Shown one piece after another: positions 9,677-17,618 of a DNA stretch of 64,000 nt. Below the pieces are notes generated by a model that was not told the DNA's origin, did not search any database, and saw only the letters and a list, made by a program, of their open reading frames with translations. Location: the NCBI GenBank assembly GCA_020846195.1, contig JADLEJ010000023.1, positions 1 to 64,000 on the forward strand. The letters run 5' to 3'. Each line of letters starts with the position of its first letter. Within the stretch, counting starts at the first letter, position 1. A program made the position numbers and the translations under genes. Origin of the DNA: Nitrospira sp. (lineage in GTDB: Bacteria > Nitrospirota > Nitrospiria > Nitrospirales > Nitrospiraceae).

Positions 9677-12151
9677 TTACACCCACGCCGGTATAACCGC
9701 GCCCTTCGCATCCCGCCAGTGCGGCGTCCAGGCGAGAGTCACGAGTTTCACCGCGATGTTGGACTTGGTGGGCTTGATGGAAATGGTGTCGAGTTTTTCG
9801 TTCAAGGGATCGGTCGCCGCCGCCAGCGCGTCGCTCTCGGCTTTGAACTGCGCTTCGAGATCGGCCAACTGCTGTTGAAGCACGGCCACATTTTCTTCCG
9901 CCTGGCCGACTTCCTGCGATTCTTTCATCACGCGCCCCGCGCTCTTGATGGCCGTTGTCGCCCGTCCGATATTCGTCGCGCTGATCGTCTTCCGGCCCAA
10001 GAACGCACCGAGGATCGAGGCCCCGACATTGATAGCCGCCTGCACTTGGCTCGAACGCGACTCCGACACTTGCCGCTCCTTCAGCTGCTCCGCGCGCCTA
10101 ATACGATCCTGTAGGGTCGTGATCTTCGGCGCGTACTTCAGGCGCAACGATTCAGCCGCCTTGTCCCGCGCCTCGCGGCCAGACTGTTGGAGCCGGACGC
10201 GAAAATCTCGTTCAGACTCATCCGGTTTGGAAACGTCCTTCGTGCTCGGGCTCTTCTGCAATTCGATTTTCTGTGTGCGGAACAGCCACCCGCCGAAATC
10301 TTTATTCCACTCGGCATAGCTCTTCGATTTACCGGCGCTCGCGGGCAGTGGAAGAAACTGCGCCTCAGCCTCCGGCGCCTGCCCCAAGTCCGCTACAGCA
10401 AGATCTGCGGCGCTGGCATGATCCCACTCGACCGCCACCGCTCCGTCGGATATCGGAGCCAGCACGGTAACCGTCTGAGTCTGGTCGATGCCGCTCTTCG
10501 TATCGGAGAAGCGGATCTGGGACGATCCCAGCAACATCGGAACATAGACAAGCTCGCTCCCCTCCGGCTTGGATCCGCGTAACGGGATGAACTGCTGCGG
10601 CACATCCGGCGGGACGATTGGACGCGCCCCGCCTTTTGCACTCTTCACCGACGTGACTGCCGGTGCTGATGCTGTGGCGGCATGAGCGGCTCGCTGCGGA
10701 TCCATCAACTGCTTGATCTGCGTTCTCGTCAGCGGGCCGCGCAAATACGACAGACACCAGCGAGTTTCAAATACCACCGGCGCGTCTTCATGCACGTTGT
10801 TCATCAAAAAGATTCTGGCCCCCAGCCCCGCCAGCGTCTGCTCCATCCGCCCTTTGTCGAATTTCTTCCCAGCGCTGGAGGAGGCGCCTTCCAATCCTTC
10901 GAGCACCCGCGCCTTGTCGCGCTCCGTCTGCAACCGCCCGATGAACCAGGTGCCGGTATTGGCCAAACCTTTATAATCGAGATCGACCGGATTCTGCGTC
11001 GCCAGCACCACACCCAAGCCGAACGCGCGCGCCTGCTTAAGCAAAGTCATCAGCGGCAGCTTCGACGGCGGATTCGCCACCGGCGGGAAATAGCCGAAAA
11101 TTTCGTCCATGTAGAGAAGCGCACGCAGACTGGTCGTGCCGGACTGTGCCCGCATCCATCCAACCATCTGGCTGAGCAGCAGCGTCACGAAGAACATGCG
11201 TTCGGCGTCGTTCAGATGGGCGATGGAGAAAATCGCAAGACGCGGCTTGCCTGCCGGCGTATAGAGCAGCGACTGCACATCGAGCGCTTCGCCTTCGAGC
11301 CAAGACTGAAAGCCTGGCGCCGCGAGCAGATTGTTCAGCTTCATCGCCAGCGCAAAACGATCCTTCGACGGGAAGAAGGAATCGACATCCATCACGCCGA
11401 CCTTCGAGACCGGCGGAGTTTGGATAGCGTGAATGAGCGCGGCGAGATCCAGATCTTCGTCGTTCCTCCAAGTGCGATCTAGGATCGTCGAGAGCAGGAT
11501 GTGCTCGCGGCTTTGAATCGGATCGGCTTCAATGCCGAGCAGGCCAAGCAGACTCGTCGCCGTCGTACTGATGCGTTCGCGGAAGAGCTCGGCATCTTCA
11601 CGCACATCGGCAGCCGGTGCGGCGAAGGATTTCAAAATGGAGACCGGAAGCCCCGCGTTACTCCCCGGCGTATAGATCGCCACCTCCGCCGCATCGCGCA
11701 GCCGCTGAATGCGTGCGCCGTCTTGCTGCCATCCAGCCAGCCCTTTCGTCCAGAGTTCCGCCTGCGCCTTGGCGAAGTCGGCCGGCGACAGGCCCTTCTT
11801 GCGCGCATCGTCTTCATTGATCCAGGGCTGAAAATCTTCGCCCTTGAGACCGGGGAAGGTGAGCATCAAGTTGCCTAGGTCGCCCTTGGGATCGATGATG
11901 ATGGCGGGAATGTTGTCGATGGCCGCTTCTTCGAGAAGCGACAGACAGAGGCCGGTCTTGCCACTGCCGGTCATGCCGACGCAGACCGCATGGGTCACGA
12001 GATCTTTGGAGTCGTACAGCAACCATCCCGACTTCGCCTGCTTCGCGGCGAGGTCGTACGGGCGTCCGAGATAAAAGACCCCGAGCTTTTCAAAATCTTC
12101 CACGGTACTCGCCACTGCTGCTTTCGCCGGCTCTTTCTTCTTGGGAGGCAT
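9677..12151 (-). CDS. HerA/DUF87-type ATPase with C-terminal coiled coil
   Basis: Predicted FtsK/HerA-superfamily hexameric ATPase. Walker A is GMTGSGKT (residues 59-66), followed by IIIDPKGDLGNL. A Walker B-like LLYMDEIFGYFPP lies near residue 350, and LATQNPVDLDYKGLANTGTWFIGRLQT carries the sensor region. The C-terminal third has long Glu/Gln/Arg-rich coiled coils around a Gly/Ala-rich hydrophobic stretch (VGASILGAFLG), unusual for classic HerA helicases. No NurA nuclease gene is beside it, so a DNA-end-processing role cannot be assumed. It starts 3 nt after the DMT gene stop, suggesting co-transcription. Confidence 0.85.
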   Translation of the reverse strand: MPPKKKEPAKAAVASTVEDFEKLGVFYLGRPYDLAAKQAKSGWLLYDSKDLVTHAVCVGMTGSGKTGLCLSLLEEAAIDNIPAIIIDPKGDLGNLMLTFPGLKGEDFQPWINEDDARKKGLSPADFAKAQAELWTKGLAGWQQDGARIQRLRDAAEVAIYTPGSNAGLPVSILKSFAAPAADVREDAELFRERISTTATSLLGLLGIEADPIQSREHILLSTILDRTWRNDEDLDLAALIHAIQTPPVSKVGVMDVDSFFPSKDRFALAMKLNNLLAAPGFQSWLEGEALDVQSLLYTPAGKPRLAIFSIAHLNDAERMFFVTLLLSQMVGWMRAQSGTTSLRALLYMDEIFGYFPPVANPPSKLPLMTLLKQARAFGLGVVLATQNPVDLDYKGLANTGTWFIGRLQTERDKARVLEGLEGASSSAGKKFDKGRMEQTLAGLGARIFLMNNVHEDAPVVFETRWCLSYLRGPLTRTQIKQLMDPQRAAHAATASAPAVTSVKSAKGGARPIVPPDVPQQFIPLRGSKPEGSELVYVPMLLGSSQIRFSDTKSGIDQTQTVTVLAPISDGAVAVEWDHASAADLAVADLGQAPEAEAQFLPLPASAGKSKSYAEWNKDFGGWLFRTQKIELQKSPSTKDVSKPDESERDFRVRLQQSGREARDKAAESLRLKYAPKITTLQDRIRRAEQLKERQVSESRSSQVQAAINVGASILGAFLGRKTISATNIGRATTAIKSAGRVMKESQEVGQAEENVAVLQQQLADLEAQFKAESDALAAATDPLNEKLDTISIKPTKSNIAVKLVTLAWTPHWRDAKGAVIPAWV

Positions 12152-12154
12152 CGT

Positions 12155-12484
12155 TCACCACTCTTTAAAGATGAGGAAGACCGCGCCGACCATCAGACCG
12201 AACCCGGCCAGATAGTTCCACTTGAGCGGTTCTTTCAGATAGAGCACCGAGAACACGCAAAACACGATAAGGGTAATCACTTCCTGAATAGTTTTCAATT
12301 GCGCGGCATTGAATTCATAGTGCCCAATCCGGTTCGCCGGCACCTGAAAGCAATATTCAAAAAAGGCGATTCCCCAACTCGCCACAATCACGATCCACAA
12401 AGGCGAATCCTTGTACTTCAAATGCCCGTACCAGGCGAACGTCATGAAGATGTTGGAGACGGTCAGGAGAAGGATGGTGTGCAT
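12155..12484 (-). CDS. DMT-superfamily small membrane protein (DUF486)
   Basis: A 109-residue protein with four hydrophobic helices, matching the length and sequence style of DUF486 / small DMT proteins (AFFEYCFQVPANRIG-like core, here SWGIAFFEYCFQVPANRIGH, and ending in LAGFGLMVGAVFLIFKEW). Likely an inner-membrane protein; substrate unknown. Its stop codon is 3 nt from the start of the HerA-type ATPase gene, so the pair is probably one transcription unit. Confidence 0.9.
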   Translation of the reverse strand: MHTILLLTVSNIFMTFAWYGHLKYKDSPLWIVIVASWGIAFFEYCFQVPANRIGHYEFNAAQLKTIQEVITLIVFCVFSVLYLKEPLKWNYLAGFGLMVGAVFLIFKEW

Positions 12485-12521
12485 GGGCCTCCTTGGGGGC
12501 TTCTCTCAAACCAAGAAACGC

Positions 12522-13208
12522 TCAATCCGCATACTGCTTCATCTGAAGCTTGTGATGTTCCCGGAGCGTGCGCAAGATGTGGTCTAGATCCGTAATATTG
12601 GCTGCCGTCGACTCATAGGACTTGCTGTCATATGCCGCAGAATACTTATTGACAATGGTCCATAGAGCTTTCACAGCCTTTCGAAAATCTCTTAAAGCAA
12701 TTGGTGCGTCACTAGCTAGCCGCTCGGGCTCAAAGAAATACTTCTTGTCAAAGTGGGCATGATACCTGTTCCTACGAGTCTTGAGGCTTTTTAGGCATCC
12801 AAGACTCTTAAGGCGCTCTCGATCCTTTGCGACGCGCCTAGCGGTTATTTCTCCCGCCTTTCGTCTCCCTTTAATTACCCAATGGTTATCAGGAAAGTTC
12901 CTTCGGCACTTCAGCATCTCGATCGACAATATATGCGTATTAGTTTCTACAAACTTCAAGAAGTCGAAAATTCCCCGCTGGCCTTTCTCATCAAGCAGCT
13001 TATCGGCCCACAGGATAATGGCAGTGAATACGGACATAGCCACAAGGGAGAAGAACGCCGGTGCAGAATTTATTTCAAAAGGATACTTCTTTCTCCCTTG
13101 ATGAAGCCTGTGGAATAGATCAACGTAATCCGCCAGAAGACCAACTTCTCTTCTCAAATTATCTCGATATTTCTCAAACTGCTTTTCAGCTTCGTAGATA
13201 TTCGTCAT
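12522..13208 (-). CDS. AbiU2/HEPN-like protein
   Basis: A 228-residue helical protein resembling the HEPN fold of AbiU2 proteins. The diagnostic stretch is RRNRYHAHFDKKYF at about residues 145-158, matching the R-(N/D)-x-Y-x-A-H-x-D pattern that forms the RNase active site of HEPN domains. Base composition is visibly lower in GC than its neighbours, suggesting acquisition. No antitoxin-like partner is adjacent. Possible role in abortive infection or RNA cleavage is inference from the family. Confidence 0.65.
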   Translation of the reverse strand: MTNIYEAEKQFEKYRDNLRREVGLLADYVDLFHRLHQGRKKYPFEINSAPAFFSLVAMSVFTAIILWADKLLDEKGQRGIFDFLKFVETNTHILSIEMLKCRRNFPDNHWVIKGRRKAGEITARRVAKDRERLKSLGCLKSLKTRRNRYHAHFDKKYFFEPERLASDAPIALRDFRKAVKALWTIVNKYSAAYDSKSYESTAANITDLDHILRTLREHHKLQMKQYAD

Positions 13209-13222
13209 TTGTTTACCATGAT

Positions 13223-13253
13223 GCGACTGAAGGCCATGAGCGCCTTCAGTCGC
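13223..13253. repeat. Perfect 12-bp inverted repeat (hairpin)
   Basis: Arms GCGACTGAAGGC (13223-13234) and GCCTTCAGTCGC (13242-13253) are exact reverse complements with a 7-nt loop. It lies 15 bp from the start of the minus-strand AbiU2-like gene, on its upstream side, so it could be part of its 5' region or a dispersed palindrome. Confidence 0.8.
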
Positions 13254-13268
13254 TACCCTTTCCCTTCT

Positions 13269-13463
13269 TGCGGGGAGGGAGGGCGGATCTTTCGGGCGTC
13301 GTCATAGCGGGCGCAGACAGATGATAGCCAAGAGAGTGCCGCTGTGCGACGGCATGCGACCCTTGGTCGCGTTTAGAGTCGCACGCGGAGAGTATGGAAC
13401 CAGGAGCAACCTCTATCCATCGCATCGTGGCGACTTCCGAAAGATCCGCCCTTCCACCCCGCA
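13269..13463. repeat. 195-bp element with 32-bp inverted ends (MITE-like)
   Basis: The arm at 13269-13300 and the reverse complement of 13432-13463 match at 28 of 32 positions, including an uninterrupted 16-bp core (13280-13295 against 13437-13452). The 131-bp interior has no gene. Size and symmetry resemble a non-autonomous mobile element; no clear target-site duplication was identified. Confidence 0.6.
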
Positions 13464-13492
13464 TCCCCTTCACCACCCTACCGTCGTCGTAC

Positions 13493-13528
13493 GGGGACAG
13501 GCACCGCCAGACGGCGGAGCCAGTCCCC
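13493..13528. terminator. Stem-loop at the uvrA 3' end
   Basis: Arms at 13493-13508 and 13513-13528 pair over 16 bp with two mismatches around a 4-nt loop. The hairpin touches the uvrA stop codon (13528-13530, minus strand). There is no T-tract, so it may stabilise the mRNA end or be a palindromic dispersed repeat rather than a classic terminator. Confidence 0.45.
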
Positions 13529-16035
13529 TACAACCCCGCTTCTTTGAGCACCTGCCCTGTGTAGGAACGTTTCGACTTCGCCACTTCTTTCGGCGGGCCT
13601 TCGACGACGATTTCGCCGCCGCGGTCGCCGCCCTCGGGACCGAGGTCGATGATCCAGTCGGCGTTCTTGATGACATCGAGATTGTGCTCAATCACAAGGA
13701 CGGTATTCCCCGATTCCACCAGCCGATCCAACACATCGATCAGTCGCTGCACGTCGGCGAAATGGAGGCCAGTCGTCGGCTCGTCCAGAATGTACATGGT
13801 CCGCCCAGTGGGACGCTTGGAGAGTTCGCGCGAGAGTTTCACGCGCTGCGCTTCGCCGCCCGAGAGCGTCGTGGCGGACTGGCCGAGCTTCACATAGTGC
13901 AGCCCGACATCGTGCAGCGTTTCGAGCTTCCGCTTGATGAAGGGAATGTGCTCAAAGAATTCCAGCGCCTCATCGACCGTCATGTTCAACACGTCGGCGA
14001 TGCTCTTGCCCTTGTGCAAAATCTCCATCGTCTCGCGGTTGTACCGCTGGCCTTTGCAAACCTCGCAGGTCACGTAGACATCCGGCAGAAAATGCATCTC
14101 GATCTTGATGAGCCCGTCGCCCTGGCAGGCTTCGCAGCGCCCGCCTTTGACGTTGAAGCTGTAGCGCCCCGGCTTGTATCCGCGCACGCGCGACTCGGGT
14201 AAATTCGAATAGAGATCGCGAATGAAACTAAACAGCCCGGTGTAGGTCGCGGGGTTCGACCGGGGCGTGCGACCGATCGGAGACTGATCGATGTCGATGA
14301 CCTTGTCGAGCGCGTCCACCCCCTTTAACTCCTTGCAGCCGTCGATCTTGGGTTTCTTGTGATAGAGCATCTGCGAGAGCGAATGGAACAGGACTTCAAG
14401 CACGAGGGTGCTTTTCCCCGAACCGGAGACGCCGGTCACGCAGGTCAACATGCCCAGCGGAATCTTCGCCGTCACATTCTTGAGATTGTGCTTCTGCGCG
14501 TTCACCACCGTGAGGTAGCCCTTCGGCTTGCGTTCACGCTGTGGCAGCGAGACGTTCTGAATGCCGCGCAGATATTGGCCGGTGATGGAATCGGGATTTC
14601 CCATCACTTCTTTCGGCGTGCCCTGGGCGATGACATGCCCACCGTGCGTCCCAGCGCCGGGCCCCATGTCGAGCAGGTGGTCGGCCGCCATCATCGTTTC
14701 GGCGTCATGCTCGACAACCACGACGGTGTTGCCGAGATCGCGCAGGCGGATCAATGTCTGCAAGAGGCGGCGATTGTCGCGCTGATGCAGCCCAATCGAC
14801 GGTTCGTCCAGAATGTAGAGCACGCCGACGAGGCCCGAACCGATTTGCGTCGCGAGACGAATCCGCTGCCCTTCGCCTCCGGATAATGTCGCCGCCGCCC
14901 GATCCAGCGTCAGATAGTCCAACCCGACATTCACGAGAAAACCGAGCCGCTCGCGAATCTCTTTCAGAATGCGATGCGCGATGACCAGCTCGCGGTCCGA
15001 AAACTTCAGCGAGACGAAAAACTCCGCCGCCGCGCGGATCGACAGACTCGTGACTTCGGCAATGGACTTCTTCTCCAGCTTAATCGCGAGGCTTTCCGGC
15101 TTGAGCCTGGCGCCGTGGCAGACGTCGCAGGCATCCAGCAGCGTAAAGTCTTCTTCCTCCAGACCGCCGGGCGCCATCTGATAGCCGATGCCGTCGCAGG
15201 CAGGACAGGCGCCATGCGGGCTGTTAAAAGAAAAAATGCGCGGTTCGACTTCCGGATAACTCACGCCGCACTTGATGCAGGCCAGCTTGTCGCTGTAGAG
15301 CCGGGTCTTGCCGTTGTCGGTTAAGACTGCGACCAGCCCGCCGGTCAGCTTGAGCGAGGTCTCGACGGAGTCGGCCAGGCGCCGCATCAGGGCATCGCCC
15401 GCCTTCATGACCAGTCTATCGACGACGATCTCAATGCTATGTTTTTTCTGCTTATCGAGCGAGATGTCGTCCCCGAGATCGACGATCTCGCCATCCACGC
15501 GCGCCCGGACATAGCCGGCCTTGCGCATCTCCAGCAGCTCTTTGCGATACTCCCCTTTGCGCCCCCGGACAATCGGGGCCAGGACCTGAAACTTGGCGCC
15601 TTCCGGAAGTTCGGCAATCGCATCGACCATCTGCTGCACCGTCTGCGCGGCGATTTCTTCTCCACATTGAAAACAGTAGGGCCGCCCCACCCGCGCAAAC
15701 AATAATCGCAGGTAGTCGTAAATCTCGGTGACCGTCCCAACGGTGGAACGCGGGTTATGGCTGGTGCTTTTCTGCTCGATGGAAATGGCCGGCGACAAAC
15801 CCTCAATCGAATCGACATCAGGCTTGCCCATCTGCTCCAGAAACTGCCGGGCGTAGGCTGACAGGGACTCGACATAGCGCCGCTGCCCTTCGGCGTAGAT
15901 GGTATCGAATGCCAGCGACGACTTGCCCGATCCGCTCAAGCCGGTGATGACGACAAGCTTGTCGCGTGGAATGACCACGTCGATATTTTTGAGGTTGTGT
16001 TCGCGCGCACCTTTTATCGTGATCGTATTGCTCAT
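13528..16035 (-). CDS. uvrA: Excinuclease ABC subunit A, short form lacking the insertion domain
   Basis: UvrA loads UvrB at DNA damage in nucleotide excision repair. Both ABC halves are present: Walker [11 protein letters not shown] (31-40) with signature [12 protein letters not shown], and [10 protein letters not shown] with [12 protein letters not shown]. The zinc site C253/C256/C277/C280 is intact, and the C-terminal zinc module (CEAC...CEVC) is present. At 835 residues it is about 105 shorter than typical UvrA. Only 22 residues separate CPAC (277-280) from CDVC (303-306), where other UvrA proteins carry the ~100-residue insertion domain. The ATG at 16035 is chosen because a perfect TATAAT ends nine nt before it, implying a near-leaderless transcript. 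It is divergent from the toxin-antitoxin genes. Confidence 0.95.
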   Translation of the reverse strand: MSNTITIKGAREHNLKNIDVVIPRDKLVVITGLSGSGKSSLAFDTIYAEGQRRYVESLSAYARQFLEQMGKPDVDSIEGLSPAISIEQKSTSHNPRSTVGTVTEIYDYLRLLFARVGRPYCFQCGEEIAAQTVQQMVDAIAELPEGAKFQVLAPIVRGRKGEYRKELLEMRKAGYVRARVDGEIVDLGDDISLDKQKKHSIEIVVDRLVMKAGDALMRRLADSVETSLKLTGGLVAVLTDNGKTRLYSDKLACIKCGVSYPEVEPRIFSFNSPHGACPACDGIGYQMAPGGLEEEDFTLLDACDVCHGARLKPESLAIKLEKKSIAEVTSLSIRAAAEFFVSLKFSDRELVIAHRILKEIRERLGFLVNVGLDYLTLDRAAATLSGGEGQRIRLATQIGSGLVGVLYILDEPSIGLHQRDNRRLLQTLIRLRDLGNTVVVVEHDAETMMAADHLLDMGPGAGTHGGHVIAQGTPKEVMGNPDSITGQYLRGIQNVSLPQRERKPKGYLTVVNAQKHNLKNVTAKIPLGMLTCVTGVSGSGKSTLVLEVLFHSLSQMLYHKKPKIDGCKELKGVDALDKVIDIDQSPIGRTPRSNPATYTGLFSFIRDLYSNLPESRVRGYKPGRYSFNVKGGRCEACQGDGLIKIEMHFLPDVYVTCEVCKGQRYNRETMEILHKGKSIADVLNMTVDEALEFFEHIPFIKRKLETLHDVGLHYVKLGQSATTLSGGEAQRVKLSRELSKRPTGRTMYILDEPTTGLHFADVQRLIDVLDRLVESGNTVLVIEHNLDVIKNADWIIDLGPEGGDRGGEIVVEGPPKEVAKSKRSYTGQVLKEAGL

Positions 16036-16044
16036 AGGGGCGGA

Positions 16045-16050
16045 ATTATA
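16045..16050 (-). promoter_or_regulatory. uvrA -10 element
   Basis: TATAAT on the minus strand, nine nt upstream of the uvrA ATG. No good -35 is seen 17 nt further upstream. It overlaps the divergent toxin-antitoxin promoter region. Confidence 0.55.
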
Positions 16051-16067
16051 CCACCCGTCTCGCATTC

Positions 16068-16096
16068 TTGACACTGCCAGATCGTACGTCTACTAT
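16068..16096 (+). promoter_or_regulatory. Promoter of the toxin-antitoxin operon
   Basis: TTGACA (16068-16073), a 17-nt spacer and TACTAT (16091-16096): near-consensus sigma70 spacing. It precedes the antitoxin Shine-Dalgarno and ATG at 16122. Confidence 0.75.
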
Positions 16097-16105
16097 ACGT
16101 ACGAT
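16081..16105. promoter_or_regulatory. Operator palindrome over the toxin-antitoxin -10
   Basis: Perfect 9-bp inverted repeat ATCGTACGT / ACGTACGAT (16081-16089 and 16097-16105) flanking the -10 hexamer. Position and symmetry fit autorepression by the antitoxin or toxin-antitoxin complex, the usual control of such pairs. Confidence 0.65.
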
Positions 16106-16121
16106 TGTACGCGGAGGCTGC

Positions 16122-16391
16122 ATGCCTAAGACGGCATTGAAAAAAGAAAAGTGGACGCTCTCCTTCGACCCGGCCTTGAAAAGCGCTGTCGTTAAAGCCG
16201 CCAAGCGCAGAGGCGTCTATCCCGTCACTGTGCTCGAAGGCCTCGTGAGGGAAAAATTCAACCCGTATGGGCACGCAGACGTGGACGACAGCGCGGCCTA
16301 TGTGAGCGCGCTGCGAAAGCAAGGGCGCAAACAGTCTGACGATGCCTTTCTGGATGAGATTGCGGCATGGCAAAAATCTCAATCCTCCTAG
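16122..16391 (+). CDS. Antitoxin of PIN-domain toxin pair
   Basis: An 89-residue protein, basic at the N-terminus ([17 protein letters not shown]) with a predicted strand-helix-helix start typical of ribbon-helix-helix antitoxins ([21 protein letters not shown]). The C-terminal half is acidic and probably binds the toxin. GGAGG lies four nt before the ATG. It overlaps the toxin gene by 25 nt, the classic translationally coupled arrangement. Expected roles are toxin neutralisation and binding the palindrome at 16081-16105 (inference from position). Confidence 0.75.
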   Translation: MPKTALKKEKWTLSFDPALKSAVVKAAKRRGVYPVTVLEGLVREKFNPYGHADVDDSAAYVSALRKQGRKQSDDAFLDEIAAWQKSQSS

Positions 16392-16741
16392 ACACTGATA
16401 TTTTCATCGACTATTTCAATCTAGGCCGGTTCCACGCATTATTCGATTCCAGCCGTTTCACTCTCTATTATTCGGTCATGACGAAAAAAGAACTGCTGAC
16501 CAAGCAGGGACTCCGCGACAACGAACGGGCATCGATTCTGGACGAATTAGCCCGCTGCAGACTGGTCCCGCTCTCAGATTCGATCACCGCCCGATATTCC
16601 GACCTTCGCCGACGGCATCCCTCCCTCGAAAAAGCCGACGCGCTCATCGCCGCCACGGCCCTCATCAAACGCCTTCCCTTGATGACACGAAACAAGCGGC
16701 ACTTTCGCCTCATCGACGGGCTGACGCTATTCGGAGAGTGA
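16367..16741 (+). CDS. PIN-domain toxin (VapC-like ribonuclease)
   Basis: A 124-residue PIN domain expected to be a Mg2+-dependent RNase. Visible acidic active-site positions are [11 protein letters not shown] at the N-terminus (Asp9/Asp11 region), Glu near KKELL, EKADALIAATAL with a conserved Asp, and a terminal TRNKRHF strand where PIN proteins usually have T-x-N-x-x-x-F. Start codon lies inside the antitoxin gene. The length matches VapC proteins (120-140 residues). RNA target unknown. Confidence 0.88.
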   Translation: MAKISILLDTDIFIDYFNLGRFHALFDSSRFTLYYSVMTKKELLTKQGLRDNERASILDELARCRLVPLSDSITARYSDLRRRHPSLEKADALIAATALIKRLPLMTRNKRHFRLIDGLTLFGE

Positions 16742-16802
16742 GCGCTGAGCGAAGCGCCGAATGGGAACAGGCGCATGTCTCTGTGACGCCCCGGCTCCTT
16801 CC

Positions 16803-16832
16803 TTGACAAAGTCTGAAAGCAGGTGGTACCAC
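16803..16832 (+). promoter_or_regulatory. Possible leaderless promoter of ubiE
   Basis: TTGACA (16803-16808), 18-nt spacer, and an extended -10 TGGTACCAC (16824-16832), ending six nt before the ATG at 16839. The -10 hexamer itself is weak (TACCAC). Confidence 0.4.
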
Positions 16833-16838
16833 GGCGCC

Positions 16839-17615
16839 ATGGCACAAGCGCGACAGTCTCCTGCTCCATCAAGCACTCAAGCTCCCGCTCAAGCCGTCTC
16901 CACTTGGACCGGCTCCGCGCGCGAACAGGCTGTGCAGAGGATGTTCACGGCCATCGCCGGCGTCTATGACCTGAACAATACGCTCCTGAGCTTTGGACTC
17001 CATTACCGCTGGAAGAAAATCACGGCGGCATTCGTACCTCAGGTCGAACAGGGCACGGCGCTCGATGTGGGAGCCGGCACCGCCGACTTGGCCCTGCTGG
17101 TCGAACCCCGCATGGGGGCCAACGGCCGCGTCGTCGCGTCCGATCTCAATCACGCCATGCTCGCCGAAGGGCTCAAGAAGGTCGATCTCAAGGGGCGCAC
17201 CGGCAGGATCACTTGCCTGCAAGCCAATGCAGAACATCTCGGATTCACCGACAACACGTTCGACGCGGTGACCACCGGCTTTTGCATGCGCAATGTCGGG
17301 AACCGGCCGCAAGCGGTCGGCGAAATCCGCCGGGTGATGAAGCCAGGCGGCACGTTTGTCTGCCTGGAATTCTCCCGGCCGGTCTTCGGCTGGCTGCGGG
17401 CGCTCTACGATTGGTATTCGTTCAAGCTGTTGCCTTGGATCGGAACGAAGGTCGCGCGGGACACGACCGGCGTCTATGAGTATCTGCCTGCCTCGATCCG
17501 CACGTTTCCCGATCAGGAGCGGCTCTGCAATATCCTGCGCGAGGCCGGTTTCCGCCAGGTGTCCTATAAGAACCTGACCGGCGGAATTGTCGCCATTCAC
17601 GTGGCAGTGAAATAG
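16839..17615 (+). CDS. ubiE: UbiE/MenG-type quinone methyltransferase
   Basis: SAM-dependent C-methyltransferase of ubiquinone/menaquinone synthesis. Seen: the UbiE N-terminal signature region (VQRMFTAIAGVYDLNNTLLSFGLHYRWKK), SAM motif LDVGAGTADLAL, the second motif TGFCMRNVGNR, and the C-terminal SYKNLTGGIVAIHVAVK characteristic of the family. The start at 16839 avoids an unrelated upstream extension and sits just after a putative -10. The next gene, a B12-type radical SAM protein, begins 3 nt after the stop, so the two are co-transcribed. This may point to a modified quinone or lipid pathway, which is inference. Confidence 0.9.
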   Translation: MAQARQSPAPSSTQAPAQAVSTWTGSAREQAVQRMFTAIAGVYDLNNTLLSFGLHYRWKKITAAFVPQVEQGTALDVGAGTADLALLVEPRMGANGRVVASDLNHAMLAEGLKKVDLKGRTGRITCLQANAEHLGFTDNTFDAVTTGFCMRNVGNRPQAVGEIRRVMKPGGTFVCLEFSRPVFGWLRALYDWYSFKLLPWIGTKVARDTTGVYEYLPASIRTFPDQERLCNILREAGFRQVSYKNLTGGIVAIHVAVK

Positions 17616-17618
17616 CCC

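Larger units (their letters stand above)
13209..13527. other. Intergenic region with structured repeats, no gene
   Basis: No credible coding region. It holds a perfect hairpin (13223-13253), a 195-bp element with long inverted ends (13269-13463), and a stem-loop abutting the uvrA stop codon (13493-13528). A short minus-strand open frame across 13246-13476 exists only because it reads through the two inverted arms. Confidence 0.7.

Noticed and set aside
9673..9700. GCGGTTA/TAACCGC inverted repeat between convergent genes as a terminator
   Set aside because: Only 7 bp, no T-tract, and mostly inside the end of the HerA-type coding region.
13246..13476. Minus-strand open frame with matching sequence at its two ends
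   Set aside because: The matching ends are just the inverted arms of the 195-bp element.
16045..16073. A single -35 shared by the divergent uvrA and toxin-antitoxin promoters
   Set aside because: TTGACA reads TGTCAA on the other strand, which matches the -35 consensus at only two of six positions.
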